Shown: one piece after another, positions 52,430 to 61,606 of the stretch
Numbering within the stretch: position 1 is the stretch's first letter
How the letters are laid out: each line of letters starts with the position of its first letter
Assembly: GCF_900111485.1 (NCBI RefSeq)
Contig: NZ_FOIC01000002.1
Location: 62,001-126,000 of the forward strand
Direction: 5' to 3'
Source: Natrinema hispanicum
Lineage (GTDB): Archaea; Halobacteriota; Halobacteria; Halobacteriales; Natrialbaceae
Length of the DNA stretch: 64,000 nt
Notes under the pieces: model-generated
The model's input: the letters and a program-made list of their open reading frames with translations, nothing else
What the model was told of the DNA's origin: nothing
Databases searched by the model: none
Translations under genes and position numbers: made by a program

Positions 52430-52639
52430 ATGGAACAGACGACGCTCACAGTCAGGGATCTGTCCAGTGCCGACAACGAACGAACCGTGACGCCCGCGCT
52501 CGAGTCTCTCGAAGGAGTCGTGTCCGCCCGCACGGACCCCGAACTCGACGAAATACGAGTCGAGCACGACGCGTCGACGGTCGAGGCGATGGCGCTGGCG
52601 AAGACGGTCGAGAATGCGGGATACAGTGTCGACGAGTAG
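52430..52639 (+). CDS. HMA-fold protein without metal-binding cysteines, 69 aa
   Basis: A 69-residue protein with the heavy-metal-associated fold: TLTVRDL (beta 1), VTPALESLEGVVSARTDPELDEIRVEHDAS (helix and strands) and AMALAKTVENAGYSVDE (last helix and strand). The MxCxxC loop of copper chaperones is replaced by LSSADNER, and the protein has no cysteine at all. It cannot bind Cu(I) in the usual way, so a repurposed or structural role is likely. It lies between the MTH1187 gene and mch on the same strand. Confidence 0.75.
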   Translation: MEQTTLTVRDLSSADNERTVTPALESLEGVVSARTDPELDEIRVEHDASTVEAMALAKTVENAGYSVDE

Positions 52640-52725
52640 CGAGCTGCGACACGACACCGCATCGGGTATGCCGCCAGCAGTCCGGACTGACAAACGGTTT
52701 TACCACGGAGGCTGAAGCCCGTCGC

Positions 52726-53658
52726 ATGGAAAGTCTCAATCGGATGGCGATCGAGCTGGTCGACGAGGCCCTCGACTACGCCGAGGAGCTGAATATCGGC
52801 GGCTACGACCTCGCAAACGACGCGACGGTACTCGACTTCGGCCTCGAGTTCGACGGCGGGATCGAAGCCGGGCTGTTACTGACCGAGATTCAGACGGCGG
52901 GGATGGCGACGCCGAGCTACGAATTGGGCGAACTCGGCGACGCTTCGATCCCTTACGTGGAACTGTCGACCGACCAGCCCGCACTCTCGCTGTTGTGTTC
53001 CCAGAAGGCCGGCTGGGAGCTGACCACGGAGGACTTCGAAGGGCTTGGCAGTGGTCCCGCGCGGGCGCTTGTGGCCGAAGAAGAGGAGTTCCGCCGCGTC
53101 GGCTACACCGATGCGTTCGATCTGACGGCGCTGGCGGTCGAAACCGAACTCGAGCCGACCGAGGCCGCGGCCGAGCAGGTCGCCGACCTCGCCGAGGTCG
53201 AAACGAGTAGCGTCTTCTTGCTCGCGTACCGAACCGCCAGCCTCGTCGGCAGCATCACGAACGCCGCCCGCACTGCCGAACTCGCCACCTTCCGGCTCGC
53301 CGAGCTGGGATACGATCCACTCGACATCGTCTCGGCAACTGGTCGCGCCCCGGTTGCACCCGTCGCGAGCGACGAACGGACGGCCATCGCGCGAACGAAC
53401 GATGCGATCGCCTACGGTGGGCGTGCCCACCTCACCGTCCGAGAGGACGCTGATATCTTCGATTCGGTACCGTCGACCGCCGCCGAGGACCACGGCCGCC
53501 CGTTCGGCGACGTCTTCGACGACCTCGACTGGGAGTTCGCGGAGGTCCCGTCGGGTCTCTTCGCACCCGCGACGGTGACGATCGACGTGCTCGGCGGGCC
53601 GACGTACGTCTACGGCGAGACGGACGAAGACCTGCTCGTCGACTCTTTCGATCTCTGA
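52726..53658 (+). CDS. mch: Methenyltetrahydromethanopterin cyclohydrolase
   Basis: A 310-residue C1 enzyme that interconverts 5,10-methenyl- and N5-formyl-H4MPT (or a related pterin). It is known from methanogens but common in haloarchaea. MESLNRMAIELVDEALDYAEELNI (N-terminus), VLDFGLEFDGGIEAGLLLTEI, YVELSTDQPALSLLCSQKAGWEL, and the C-terminal GRAHLTVREDADIFDSVPS with FVPATVT-like FAPATVTIDVL match the family. ATG 52726 is the family start. It ends 33 bases before a strong hairpin (53692-53719). Confidence 0.93.
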   Translation: MESLNRMAIELVDEALDYAEELNIGGYDLANDATVLDFGLEFDGGIEAGLLLTEIQTAGMATPSYELGELGDASIPYVELSTDQPALSLLCSQKAGWELTTEDFEGLGSGPARALVAEEEEFRRVGYTDAFDLTALAVETELEPTEAAAEQVADLAEVETSSVFLLAYRTASLVGSITNAARTAELATFRLAELGYDPLDIVSATGRAPVAPVASDERTAIARTNDAIAYGGRAHLTVREDADIFDSVPSTAAEDHGRPFGDVFDDLDWEFAEVPSGLFAPATVTIDVLGGPTYVYGETDEDLLVDSFDL

Positions 53659-53691
53659 GCGGCTCGAGGTCGCGTATAGAATATATATGGT

Positions 53692-53719
53692 GATTTCGCG
53701 CCCGCGTGGGCGCGAAATC
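53692..53719. terminator. Bidirectional hairpin between mch and proA
   Basis: GATTTCGCGCCC (53692-53703) and GGGCGCGAAATC (53708-53719) form a perfect 12-bp stem with a GCGT loop, between the convergent ends of mch (53658) and proA (53769). Position and strength suit a shared terminator, though archaeal termination usually also needs U-rich tracts. Confidence 0.55.
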
Positions 53720-53768
53720 CCGAGACGGAGAAGAGAGACGGAGAAGAAGCGAGACGAAAATGGGAATT

Positions 53769-55106
53769 CTACTCGTCAGAGAGCTGGCCGGGCGTCCACT
53801 CGCCGTCGAACTCCTTGTGGGTGAACGGTTTCGCGTCCTCGCCGGCGTAGGTGGCCACGAGCTGGCCGTCGCCCTCGAGGTGGTACTTGTAGGTCGTCAG
53901 TCCCTCGAGGCCGACGGGGCCGCGGGCGTGGATCTTGCCCGTGCTGATGCCGACTTCGGCACCGAGCCCGTAGCGGTAGCCATCGGCAAAGCGGGTCGAG
54001 GCGTTGTGGAAGACGCTTGCGGAGTCGAGGCCGCGCATGAATGTGCTCGCGCGGTCGGCGTCGTCGGTCACGATCGACTCGGTGTGTTTCGAGCTGTGGA
54101 CCGTGATGTGATCGATCGCGGCCGTAAGCGAGTCGACGACTTTGATCGAGATGATCAGGTCGCCGTACTCGGTGTCCCAGTCGTCGTCAGTCGCCGCCTC
54201 CGCGTCGATGAGCTCGCGGGTAGCCTCGTCGCCGCGAATCTCGACGCCAGCGGTCTCGTAGCGGTCGGCGATCGCGGGGAGGAACTCGTCGGCGACGTCT
54301 TCGTGAACCAGCAGCGTCTCGACGGCGTTACAGACCGCCGGATACTGGACTTTGGCGTCGTAGGCGATGTTCTCGGCCATCGACAGGTCGGCCTCGTCGT
54401 CAACGTAGACGTGGCAGATCCCTTCTGTGTGGCCGAGCACAGGGATGCTCGTGTTGTCTTGGATGTAGCTGACGAACTTGGAGCTGCCCCGGGGCATCAG
54501 CAGGTCGATCGCGTCGTCCATCTCGAGCAAGGCGGTGACGTCCTCGCGGGCCTCGATGTGCTGGGCCCAGCCGTCGGGGATGCCCGCTTCAGCGGCGGCC
54601 TCTTCGATGATCTCGAAGAGGATTCGGTTGGAGTGTAGCGCCTCGCTGCCGCCTTTCAGGATCACGGCGTTGCCGGATTTCAGGCCGAGCGCGGCGATCT
54701 GGACGAGCGCGTCGGGCCGGGACTCGAAGACGGTCCCCACGACGCCGATCGGCACGGCGATCTTGTAGAGTTCGAGATCGTCGGCGAGTTCGCGGGCCGA
54801 CAGCGTCTTGCCAAGCGGGTCGTCCTGGCCGGCGACGCTGCGGACCATCTCGGCGATGTCCTCGATCTTCGATTCGGAGAGTTTGAGCCGGTCGACGAGC
54901 GCTTGTGTGTACTCGCCGTCCTCGAGCAACCGCTCGCCTTCTTCGACGTCTTTCTCGTTTTCCGCAAGGATCTCCTCGGTTCGGGCCTCGAGCGCGTCGG
55001 CGATCGCGTGGAGTGCCGCGCTGCGGTCCTCGTCGGAGCGTTTCGCAAGCTCTAGAGCCGCGGTCTGTGCCTCCTCGACGTCGCGTTCGATATCGGTCTC
55101 AGTCAT
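53769..55106 (-). CDS. proA: Glutamate-5-semialdehyde dehydrogenase (gamma-glutamyl phosphate reductase)
   Basis: Second step of proline synthesis: reduces gamma-glutamyl phosphate with NADPH. The 445-residue aldehyde-dehydrogenase-fold protein has [34 protein letters not shown] (about 120-155), [19 protein letters not shown], and [17 protein letters not shown] carrying the catalytic Cys, then [34 protein letters not shown]. It is last in the operon proC-proB-proA and overlaps proB by eight bases. Confidence 0.95.
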   Translation of the reverse strand: MTETDIERDVEEAQTAALELAKRSDEDRSAALHAIADALEARTEEILAENEKDVEEGERLLEDGEYTQALVDRLKLSESKIEDIAEMVRSVAGQDDPLGKTLSARELADDLELYKIAVPIGVVGTVFESRPDALVQIAALGLKSGNAVILKGGSEALHSNRILFEIIEEAAAEAGIPDGWAQHIEAREDVTALLEMDDAIDLLMPRGSSKFVSYIQDNTSIPVLGHTEGICHVYVDDEADLSMAENIAYDAKVQYPAVCNAVETLLVHEDVADEFLPAIADRYETAGVEIRGDEATRELIDAEAATDDDWDTEYGDLIISIKVVDSLTAAIDHITVHSSKHTESIVTDDADRASTFMRGLDSASVFHNASTRFADGYRYGLGAEVGISTGKIHARGPVGLEGLTTYKYHLEGDGQLVATYAGEDAKPFTHKEFDGEWTPGQLSDE

Positions 55107-55932
55107 CGCTCACACCGTTGATGGGGATGAATATGGTTCCCACGGGTTTGGCAGTAGCGATCTTCTCGAGGACGTCGGGTTCGGTGGACTTCGCGATGAC
55201 CGCCGGGTTGCCGTGTTCGCTGACGTCGCGTGCGCCCTCGACTTTGGTCTGAATGCCGCCGAACCCCTCAGAGGTGGTCTCGGAGATGATATCCTGCACC
55301 TGGTCGTAGTTGGTTCCGACGGCCTCGATGCGCTCGGCGTCGTCGTCTTCTTTCGGATTCCCGGTGTAGACGCCGCCGACGTCAGTCAGCGTCACGAGCA
55401 GATCGGCGTCGACGCCGATCGCCGCGGCCGACGAGAGCATGTCGTTGTCGCCGATACGGATCTCCTCGGTCGCGACCGCGTCGTTCTCGTTGATGATCGG
55501 GACAACGCCCCAATCGAGCAGCGTCTCGATCGTGTTCCGGAGGTTTGTAAACCGCTCCGGGTTCTCGAGGTCGTGCTGGGTCAGGAGCAACTGCGCGACC
55601 TTCCGGTCGTACCGCGCGAAGCTCTCGGTGTAGCGGTGCATGAGAAGGCTCTGGCCGACGGTCGACAGCGCCTGGGACTCCTCGACGGTCCCGCTTGACT
55701 GTTCGATCCGACCCGTTCCGGCCCCGATCGAGCCCGACGAGACGAGGATAACCTCCTTGTCACGCGAGAGGAGGTCTTCGAGGTCGTCAACGAGTTTGTC
55801 GAGTTTCTCGTCGTCGAGATTCGATTCGTCGTCGGTCAGGGAGTTCGTCCCGGCCTTGACGATCACACGGTCGGCGTCGGCTGCGAGCTGTCGTGTCTCG
55901 TCAATAGCCGCTTCCTCGAGTTCGCTACTCAT
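55099..55932 (-). CDS. proB: Glutamate 5-kinase (without PUA domain)
   Basis: First step of proline synthesis. The 277-residue amino acid kinase has [10 protein letters not shown] (near residue 24), [54 protein letters not shown], and the C-terminal [29 protein letters not shown]. It lacks the C-terminal PUA domain of E. coli ProB; this shorter form is common in archaea. It overlaps proC and proA by eight bases each, indicating translational coupling. Confidence 0.93.
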   Translation of the reverse strand: MSSELEEAAIDETRQLAADADRVIVKAGTNSLTDDESNLDDEKLDKLVDDLEDLLSRDKEVILVSSGSIGAGTGRIEQSSGTVEESQALSTVGQSLLMHRYTESFARYDRKVAQLLLTQHDLENPERFTNLRNTIETLLDWGVVPIINENDAVATEEIRIGDNDMLSSAAAIGVDADLLVTLTDVGGVYTGNPKEDDDAERIEAVGTNYDQVQDIISETTSEGFGGIQTKVEGARDVSEHGNPAVIAKSTEPDVLEKIATAKPVGTIFIPINGVSDD

Positions 55933-56701
55933 CGCTAAACTCCGCTGCGAGTTCCGCAGAGCGTTCTTCGGCTGCGTTCACCGCCTCGGCAACGGCTTCG
56001 TTGGCGGTGCTATCCCAGAGGACCTCCATCCCTTCGATGGTCGTCCCGTTGGGCGAGCAGACGGCGTCGATCAGGTCATCGAGATCCTCGTCCGACCGGA
56101 GGATCGTCTCGGCAGCGCCCTTGAACGTCTGGGCGGCCAGCGTCTCGGCGTCGTCAGGCTCGAGACCACCCTCGATGCCCGCCTCTTTCATCGCCTGAAC
56201 GAGATAGAAGACGAAGGCGGGGCCGCTTCCGTTGACGGCGGTCGCGATGTCCATCAGACTCTCGTCGACCTCGGCGAACTCGCCGACATCGTCGAGCAGC
56301 GTTCGGACCTCGTCGGGAACGTCGTCGCCGGTGACGGCCGCAGCCATATTTCCGGTTTCGGCCGCGAGGTTCGGCATGATCCGGACGACGTTCGCGTCGG
56401 TTCGCGCGCTGACGTAGTCGGTGGAGACACCCGCAGCAATAGAGACTAGCGTCTGCTCGGGCGAGAGCTCGAGATCGTCCAGAACCGCGCCGACGATGTC
56501 CGGTTTCACTGCGACGACGACCACGTCGGCTTCGGCCGCCTCGGCGACATCCGTCGTCGTGTGGTCGACGTAGTCGGCGACCGCCTCGAGTGCGTCGGGA
56601 TCGAGGTCACACGCGGTCACCGTGTGATTTCCCGACCGATGGAGGCCCGTGATCAGGGCGCTCCCCATGTTACCACAACCGATAACGCTCGTCTGTACCA
56701 T
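55925..56701 (-). CDS. proC: Pyrroline-5-carboxylate reductase
   Basis: Last step of proline synthesis, using NAD(P)H. The 258-residue Rossmann protein starts [19 protein letters not shown] (dinucleotide motif), then [49 protein letters not shown] and [25 protein letters not shown]. It is first of the proC-proB-proA operon, where overlaps couple the three genes. Confidence 0.95.
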   Translation of the reverse strand: MVQTSVIGCGNMGSALITGLHRSGNHTVTACDLDPDALEAVADYVDHTTTDVAEAAEADVVVVAVKPDIVGAVLDDLELSPEQTLVSIAAGVSTDYVSARTDANVVRIMPNLAAETGNMAAAVTGDDVPDEVRTLLDDVGEFAEVDESLMDIATAVNGSGPAFVFYLVQAMKEAGIEGGLEPDDAETLAAQTFKGAAETILRSDEDLDDLIDAVCSPNGTTIEGMEVLWDSTANEAVAEAVNAAEERSAELAAEFSDE

Positions 56702-56766
56702 CTTATCCTAGCCCAGGAACCGAGGCGGACATACCAACTTTGGTTTCGTTCTGCCGGCGGCGCGGG

Positions 56767-57462
56767 TTAGACGAGACCGAGAATCACGGTCGCGATCCCG
56801 TCGACGATCGTCTCCCAGATCGAGAACCCAGTCAGGATCTGCAACACCGTATCGAGCCCGAAGAAGAGAAACAGCGCCGCGCCGGCGAAGTGGGCCAGTC
56901 GAGCATCGAAACGATGCGAGAACCGGTGGAAGAAATACGCGTTGACTGCACTCACGGGGATGATCGCGAGCATTTCACCGGCCCAGATCGCGGGATTGGC
57001 TCCATACTTGACTGCGAGTCCGATCGTGACGAGTTGGGTCTTGTCACCGAACTCCCCGACGGCCATCAGCGCGAAGATCGGGACGAACCCGCGGAGATAC
57101 GGCGGGATATCGTACCCGAAAAGCGAGATGTCCAGTACGTCGCCCATCACCGTCCCGCCGTTGGTCGCGACTGACTGAGCGCTCGTCTCGGGTGCCGACC
57201 TGATGAGCAACACCGCAAAGAGCAGGAACAGCCCTGCCGTGATCGCATCGAGGTAGATCGGCGGCAGTACGCCCCTGATCGCCGCACCGAAGAGGATCTC
57301 GAGGGCCGTCCACCCGGCAAAGGCGCTCCCTGCAGCAGCGACGACGATCCGTGGGTCGTACTGTGTCGAGAGGCCAGCGATAATGAACTGCACCTTCTCG
57401 CCAGGCAGCACCGACAACTGGAGGACGAACGCGACGACGAGGATCTCGAGCCAGCCGGTCAT
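56767..57462 (-). CDS. GDT1/TMEM165-family (UPF0016) membrane transporter
   Basis: A 231-residue integral membrane protein of the cation transporter family that includes yeast Gdt1 and human TMEM165 (Ca2+/Mn2+/H+ exchange). The second signature EFGDKTQLVTIGLAVKYG (about 138-155) is canonical. The first is altered to LPGEKVQFIIAGLSTQY (about 19-35), usually ExGDKTQ. About six helices are present. It may export manganese or calcium; that is family-based inference. It is single gene, 66 bases upstream of proC. Confidence 0.85.
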   Translation of the reverse strand: MTGWLEILVVAFVLQLSVLPGEKVQFIIAGLSTQYDPRIVVAAAGSAFAGWTALEILFGAAIRGVLPPIYLDAITAGLFLLFAVLLIRSAPETSAQSVATNGGTVMGDVLDISLFGYDIPPYLRGFVPIFALMAVGEFGDKTQLVTIGLAVKYGANPAIWAGEMLAIIPVSAVNAYFFHRFSHRFDARLAHFAGAALFLFFGLDTVLQILTGFSIWETIVDGIATVILGLV

Positions 57463-57694
57463 GGCTCGAGCGCGGTGAGAGCGCGCGGTCGTTCATACTG
57501 TCGGACAACTAGCCCAACAACTGTTCGAGTGGACAGCTCATCGAACAGCGTCGGTGACAGCCAGCCGACAGTAGTGGTGATGCCGCCAGCCATGTCGTTG
57601 TTTAGCCCCGTCTAATGTATACGGTTTACGGAGCAAATCCGGACGGGTGATCGACGCGGTCATGCGGGCCGCCGGTGACCGCCGCTCTTGGCAG

Positions 57695-59350
57695 TCACTC
57701 CATCGGAGAGACATCGGTGACCGTCCCGACGCCCTTGCTGCGACCCTCGCGGAAGACGAACTTCTGACCCTCCTCGACGAGATAGGGGCGGAACTTGAAC
57801 TTGACAGTGGTCGTGCCCGTATCACCAGGCAGGAGGCGGCCGTTCTCCGGGTGGAAGACGGCAGCCTCGCCGATCGTCTCGAGGTGGACCACCGGTTCGT
57901 AGCCCTCGCCGATGCGGGTGGGATGGTTGAGCACCATCACTTCGGCTTCGAACTCTCGGACCGGATCGGGGTCGGCATCTCGAGGCAACAGGACCATGCC
58001 GCGCTCGATGGCGCTTTCTTTGATCCCTTTTAGCGCGATGCCGACGATCCGACCCGCCTGTGCCTGATCGACCCGGTGGTAGTGCATCTCGATCGAGCGG
58101 ACCTCAACCTCTTGGAAGCGGCCGTCAGGCATGGGACCGATCAGGAGTTCGTCGCCGGCTTCGACCTCACCGGCCATTATGGTGCCCGAGGCGACCGCAC
58201 CGACGCCGGTCACCGAGTAGCTGCGGTCGACGTACATCCGGAACTCGCCGGTGTCCTGGGATGTCTTGGGGAGCCGGTCGAACAGTTCGTCGAGCGTCTC
58301 GAGGCCGTCCATCGTGATCGCGCTGGTCTCGACGATGGGGACGACGCGGTCGTTGATTTCCTCGACGGCGGCGTCGACGCCATGGCGGCTGACCCGCAGC
58401 GGCGACTTATCGACGTCACGGAGGAGTCGCTCGACCTCGCGTTCGACCTCCGCGACGCGGTCGTCGTCGACGGCGTCTATTTTCGTGATCGCGACGATCG
58501 TCGGAAGCTCGGTTGCGAGCAACACGCCAAGGTGTTCACGCGTCGTCCGCGTCGGGCCATCGTCGGCGGCGACGACCAGCAGGCCGTAGTCGAGTTTCTG
58601 GCCGACAAGCCCGCGAATCGTCGTTCGGAGCCACGGCTCGTGGCCGACGGTGTCGACAAAGGAGACGAGTCGATCGGCCTCCTGAACGACTTCGGCGCGA
58701 TCTGCCTTGCGATTCGGGTTCCGCACCCGGACCGGCCCCTCGTCGTCGAAGCCGTAGACCGCATAGGACAGATCAGCCGAGAGGCCACGTTCGACCTCGT
58801 GGGGCTGAACGTCGAGGAACGCCCGCGTCGCCCCGTCGCCGTCGTCGGCTTTGCCCGTCACGAGCGAGCCCACGAGCGTACTCTTCCCGTGGTCGACGTG
58901 ACCTGCCGTCCCGACGACGACGTGTTCATCGTCCGTCTCGAGAACGCCGCCCTCTCGTACCTGCGCGACACCGACCAGGCCACGCTCGGCCGTCTTCGAT
59001 GGCCGATCTGTGTCGGACTCGAGCGAGTCCGAAACGCCATTGATCCCCCACGTCTGGACGTCTTCGATGTGTGCGTCGGCCTCTTCGGCCAGCAATGAGA
59101 GGACGTCCATCGTCTCGGAGAAGGTGTCAGGATCGATGCCAGCGAGGCCGCCGTCGTCGGTGACGCCGACCACGTAGGTCGCCTCACCGTCGCCCGAGAG
59201 CAAACGGTGTCGCAGTTGCGCAGCCAGACTCTCCCGTCGTCCACCCTCGAGGTGGACGTCTCGTGACAGTCGTTCCTTGAATTCGACGTTGCCACCGTCC
59301 TGTTCGCCACGGTCCAGGGCTCGCTCGAGGAGAGCCCGGTCACGGCTCAT
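57695..59350 (-). CDS. GTPBP1/EF-Tu-like translational GTPase
   Basis: A 551-residue GTPase of the GTPBP1/2 group, related to elongation factors. A helical N-terminal domain (about 1-135) precedes the G domain. There, G1 is GTAGHVDHGKST (about 145-156), G3 DTVGHEPW, and G4 TKID. After it come two beta domains (about 380-551) as in EF-Tu domains 2-3 (RSYSVTGVGAVASGTIMAGEVEAGDELLIGPM). Eukaryotic GTPBP1 rescues stalled ribosomes and handles aminoacyl-tRNA; archaeal roles are unproven. ATG 59350 (MSRDRALLERALDRG) is the start. It is divergent from the zinc-finger gene. Confidence 0.88.
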   Translation of the reverse strand: MSRDRALLERALDRGEQDGGNVEFKERLSRDVHLEGGRRESLAAQLRHRLLSGDGEATYVVGVTDDGGLAGIDPDTFSETMDVLSLLAEEADAHIEDVQTWGINGVSDSLESDTDRPSKTAERGLVGVAQVREGGVLETDDEHVVVGTAGHVDHGKSTLVGSLVTGKADDGDGATRAFLDVQPHEVERGLSADLSYAVYGFDDEGPVRVRNPNRKADRAEVVQEADRLVSFVDTVGHEPWLRTTIRGLVGQKLDYGLLVVAADDGPTRTTREHLGVLLATELPTIVAITKIDAVDDDRVAEVEREVERLLRDVDKSPLRVSRHGVDAAVEEINDRVVPIVETSAITMDGLETLDELFDRLPKTSQDTGEFRMYVDRSYSVTGVGAVASGTIMAGEVEAGDELLIGPMPDGRFQEVEVRSIEMHYHRVDQAQAGRIVGIALKGIKESAIERGMVLLPRDADPDPVREFEAEVMVLNHPTRIGEGYEPVVHLETIGEAAVFHPENGRLLPGDTGTTTVKFKFRPYLVEEGQKFVFREGRSKGVGTVTDVSPME

Positions 59351-59492
59351 ACCCCCTGGTAGTTGGCCACATGGCAAAAGGCTTCCCGTAGATTGGCACT
59401 ATATGACACAGTGGAGCTACCAAACTGGAGACCGACTGTCGGTCGCCCGTGCCGGGCCCGGTTTCAAGCACCTCGAGTGCGTTTCTCGGAGT

Positions 59493-59669
59493 ATGAGCGT
59501 CAGCGGCCTCTGTCAAATCTGCGAATCGCGCCCCGCTCAGCACCGGTGTCCCAACTGCGGGACGCTCGTCTGCGAGATCCACTACGACGACGAGCTGGGG
59601 CTGTGTGCCGACTGCGCTGCACAGGCCCGGCCGGGACAGCACGACGACGTGGACATCAACCGGCTTTAA
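59493..59669 (+). CDS. HIT-type zinc-finger protein, 58 aa
   Basis: A short protein with a treble-clef-like HIT zinc finger: CQICESRPAQHRCPNCGTLVCEIHY and CADCA supply the Cys/His ligands (CxxC, CxxC, C...H, CxxC). A brief Arg/Asp-rich tail follows. HIT fingers mediate protein contacts in chromatin and RNP complexes; archaeal copies are uncharacterised. ATG 59493 is the likely start because the upstream frame reads through the promoter region. It is divergent from the GTPBP1-like gene and upstream of hicB. Confidence 0.75.
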   Translation: MSVSGLCQICESRPAQHRCPNCGTLVCEIHYDDELGLCADCAAQARPGQHDDVDINRL

Positions 59670-59741
59670 GTATAAACAGCGGCGAACCGCGTCCGTTATG
59701 CTGTCGGAAAACATTTCACGCTGGTCGTCCTGTGGGTATAT

Positions 59742-59963
59742 ATGGGCGTGCAATCCCGCGGAGATTTGACCGACGAGACCATTACTGTTACCAAGGAGGG
59801 ACAGTGGTACGTCGCGACTGACGAATCAAGTGGGATTGCCAGCCAAGGTGAGACGAAAGTAGCAGCACTGGAAAACCTCGCCGAGGCACTTTCACTTCAC
59901 GAGCGGCCGGTTCCCGAACGCGACGAAAACACGGCTGACCCGTCAACGGCACCCTGGTTTTAA
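59742..59963 (+). CDS. HicB-family antitoxin-like protein, 73 aa
   Basis: A small protein with the partial RNase H-like HicB fold: ITVTKEGQWYVATDESSGIASQGETKVAALENLAEALSLHE, the pattern of antitoxins that block HicA mRNA interferases. It lacks the C-terminal DNA-binding domain of longer HicB forms, so autoregulation might need another factor. A GTATATATGG TATA-like element overlaps the start; a downstream TTG is therefore conceivable. The putative HicA lies 59 bases downstream on the same strand. Confidence 0.75.
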   Translation: MGVQSRGDLTDETITVTKEGQWYVATDESSGIASQGETKVAALENLAEALSLHERPVPERDENTADPSTAPWF

Positions 59964-60022
59964 TGATCTCTTCCCGCGCGTAAAGGGTGCCTTTTTACCG
60001 CAACCATGAGTATGCTGGCATA

Positions 60023-60268
60023 GTGACACGCGGAACGTATTCCGGTCGAGAGATCATACAGGCCCTCGGAAACTGGGGATTCCGCCGCGTTGATCAGACT
60101 GGGAGTCACGTCAAACTGCAATACGTCAATCCAGATACCGGTGAGACGCGCTCCGTTGTCGTTCCGCTGCATGATGAACTCGCGACTGGAACACTCCGGA
60201 GCATCGCAACACAGGCCGGAGCAGAGGACTTTCAGGCTTTTCTCGACGAGATGGATGAGATGATTTGA
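60023..60268 (+). CDS. HicA-family mRNA interferase-like toxin, 81 aa
   Basis: An 81-residue double-stranded-RNA-binding-fold protein of the HicA/YcfA family. RGTYSGREIIQALGNWGFRRV starts the fold; the catalytic His sits in QTGSHVKL, and VVPLHDELATGTLRSIATQAG is the terminal motif. HicA cuts mRNA and stops growth unless HicB neutralises it. GTG 60023 matches the family start (TRGTYSGRE); a GTG 36 bases earlier would extend it. The order hicB then hicA is the reverse of the usual one. It ends next to the 60269-60711 repeat region. Confidence 0.75.
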   Translation: MTRGTYSGREIIQALGNWGFRRVDQTGSHVKLQYVNPDTGETRSVVVPLHDELATGTLRSIATQAGAEDFQAFLDEMDEMI

Positions 60269-60711
60269 TCGACTCGTCTAGTTTAGACGTGTTCTGAGGG
60301 TGTCATAGAACTCTTCCTATGGTGTTGATTACACGCACTTCGATGGTGAATTGGCCAACAAGTAGGAACCCCAACCTTTTGCTCTGCGCTCCCTCGCTAA
60401 CGCGAGGTCGCTCGGCAAAATCTCGAGAGAGAGAAAAGCTCTCTCGGACCTCGCGGGAGCGAAGTTCCCGCTTAGTGTTGATGAAAAGCACTCCTCCTTC
60501 CCCTACGGGTCGATCGTCGGCCCGCTCGCTCGCTCCGTTCGCTCGCGGTCCCAGCGGTAACACCACCCCTTGTACGTATCGAATTAGGAGGCCCGTATAG
60601 TCGGTGTGAGTGCCGTTCTATGACTCCCTAATGTTCTAGTTAGATAGCGGAATTCTAAATGCCCACACCGAAGAGTTGCAATTCTAGGAATCGAGTGAAA
60701 CGAGCGAGGTT
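60269..60711. other. Intergenic region with palindromes downstream of HicA
   Basis: About 440 bases with stem-loops and short repeats but no supported gene. Hairpins: CCTCGC/GCGAGG (60392-60407), CGAGAGAG/CTCTCTCG (60424-60446) and GCGGGA/TCCCGC (60453-60471). A GTGTTGAT...GCACT segment occurs twice (near 60323 and near 60475), imperfectly. Frames through this DNA give Arg/Ser-rich peptides without homology. It may be debris of mobile DNA. Confidence 0.55.
60392..60471. repeat. Cluster of three intergenic hairpins
   Basis: CCTCGC-TAAC-GCGAGG (60392-60407), CGAGAGAG-AGAAAAG-CTCTCTCG (60424-60446) and GCGGGA...TCCCGC (60453-60471) follow one another. The middle one shares its GAGAGAG/CTCTCTC stem with 50316-50336, showing a repeat family within the window. 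Confidence 0.7.
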
Positions 60712-61512
60712 TTACGCTCGATACTGGTTGAGCCGCTTTTTGAGTCGCTTTGCGGCCTGACCGCTGGCACTGGCGAAGTCCTCACCTTCGTCTTCGCCCG
60801 CGAAGATAATCCCGCGCGAAGAGTTGACGAGGCCGACGCCGTCTGCCAGCCCGTACTCGACGGCCGCCTCGGCGTCGCCGCCCTGTGCCCCGATGCCGGG
60901 TACGAGGAAGGGGAGGTCGGGAACCTGCTTGCGGAGTTCCGCGAGTTCGTCCGGTTTCGTCGCACCCACGACGAGTCCGACGTTGTCGTTTTCGTTCCAG
61001 AGGTCGGCGAGCGCGGCGACGCGCTCGTAGAGCGGTTCGCCCGACTCGAGCGTCAGATCTTGCAGGTCGGCTCCGCCGGGGTTCGACGTCCGACAGAGGA
61101 TGAAAACGCCCGACTCCTCATCGGCGAGAAACGGCTGCAGCGAGTCCCGGCCCATGTAGGGATTGACGGTGATCGCATCGACTGTCTCGAGCATCTGGGC
61201 GTACTGTCGGGTCGTGTTCCCGATGTCGGCTCGCTTGGCGTCCAGCAGGACGGGCACGTCCTTGCCGTGGGCGTAGGCGATGGTCTCCTCGAGTGCGCGC
61301 CAGCCGTCGGGATCCTCGTAGAAGGCCGCGTTCGGCTTGTAGACGGCGGCGTGTTCGTGGGTCGCGTCGATGATACGTCGGTTGAACGCCCAGCGAGGGA
61401 GGTCGTGTTCCTGGAGGTGGTCAGGAATGCGCGACGGGTCGGGATCGAGACCGACGGAGACGACGCTGTCGACCGTTCGGATGCGGTCGTGCAAGCGGTC
61501 GAAGAAGTTCAT
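60712..61512 (-). CDS. pyrF: Orotidine 5'-phosphate decarboxylase
   Basis: Makes UMP from OMP. The 266-residue TIM barrel shows SVGLDPDPSRIPDHL, the catalytic DAKRADIGNTTRQYAQ (Lys and Asp of the proton-relay), VNPYMGRDSLQPF, VGATKPDELAELRKQV and LVPGIGAQGGDAE. This size and pattern match the type 2 OMPDC of many archaea and proteobacteria. The stop is TAA-type at 60712; the gene is minus-strand and preceded by a convergent repeat region. Confidence 0.95.
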   Translation of the reverse strand: MNFFDRLHDRIRTVDSVVSVGLDPDPSRIPDHLQEHDLPRWAFNRRIIDATHEHAAVYKPNAAFYEDPDGWRALEETIAYAHGKDVPVLLDAKRADIGNTTRQYAQMLETVDAITVNPYMGRDSLQPFLADEESGVFILCRTSNPGGADLQDLTLESGEPLYERVAALADLWNENDNVGLVVGATKPDELAELRKQVPDLPFLVPGIGAQGGDAEAAVEYGLADGVGLVNSSRGIIFAGEDEGEDFASASGQAAKRLKKRLNQYRA

Positions 61513-61606
61513 GCCGGAACTGGCGTCGGGACGGTCGAAAAGGTTGCTATCTGCGGGTCACCCGGAGACTGCCGGTCGACTCGAAACGGGCAGTGTAGTC
61601 GCCGGT

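Noticed and set aside
58076-59098. A 340-codon plus-strand frame opposite the GTPBP1-like GTPase.
   Set aside because: The minus-strand GTPase motifs are unambiguous; the other frame is a mirror shadow.
60303-60566. An 87-codon minus-strand frame in the hairpin-rich gap.
   Set aside because: Its peptide is a translation of palindromic repeats (Arg/Ser/Glu runs) and has no support.
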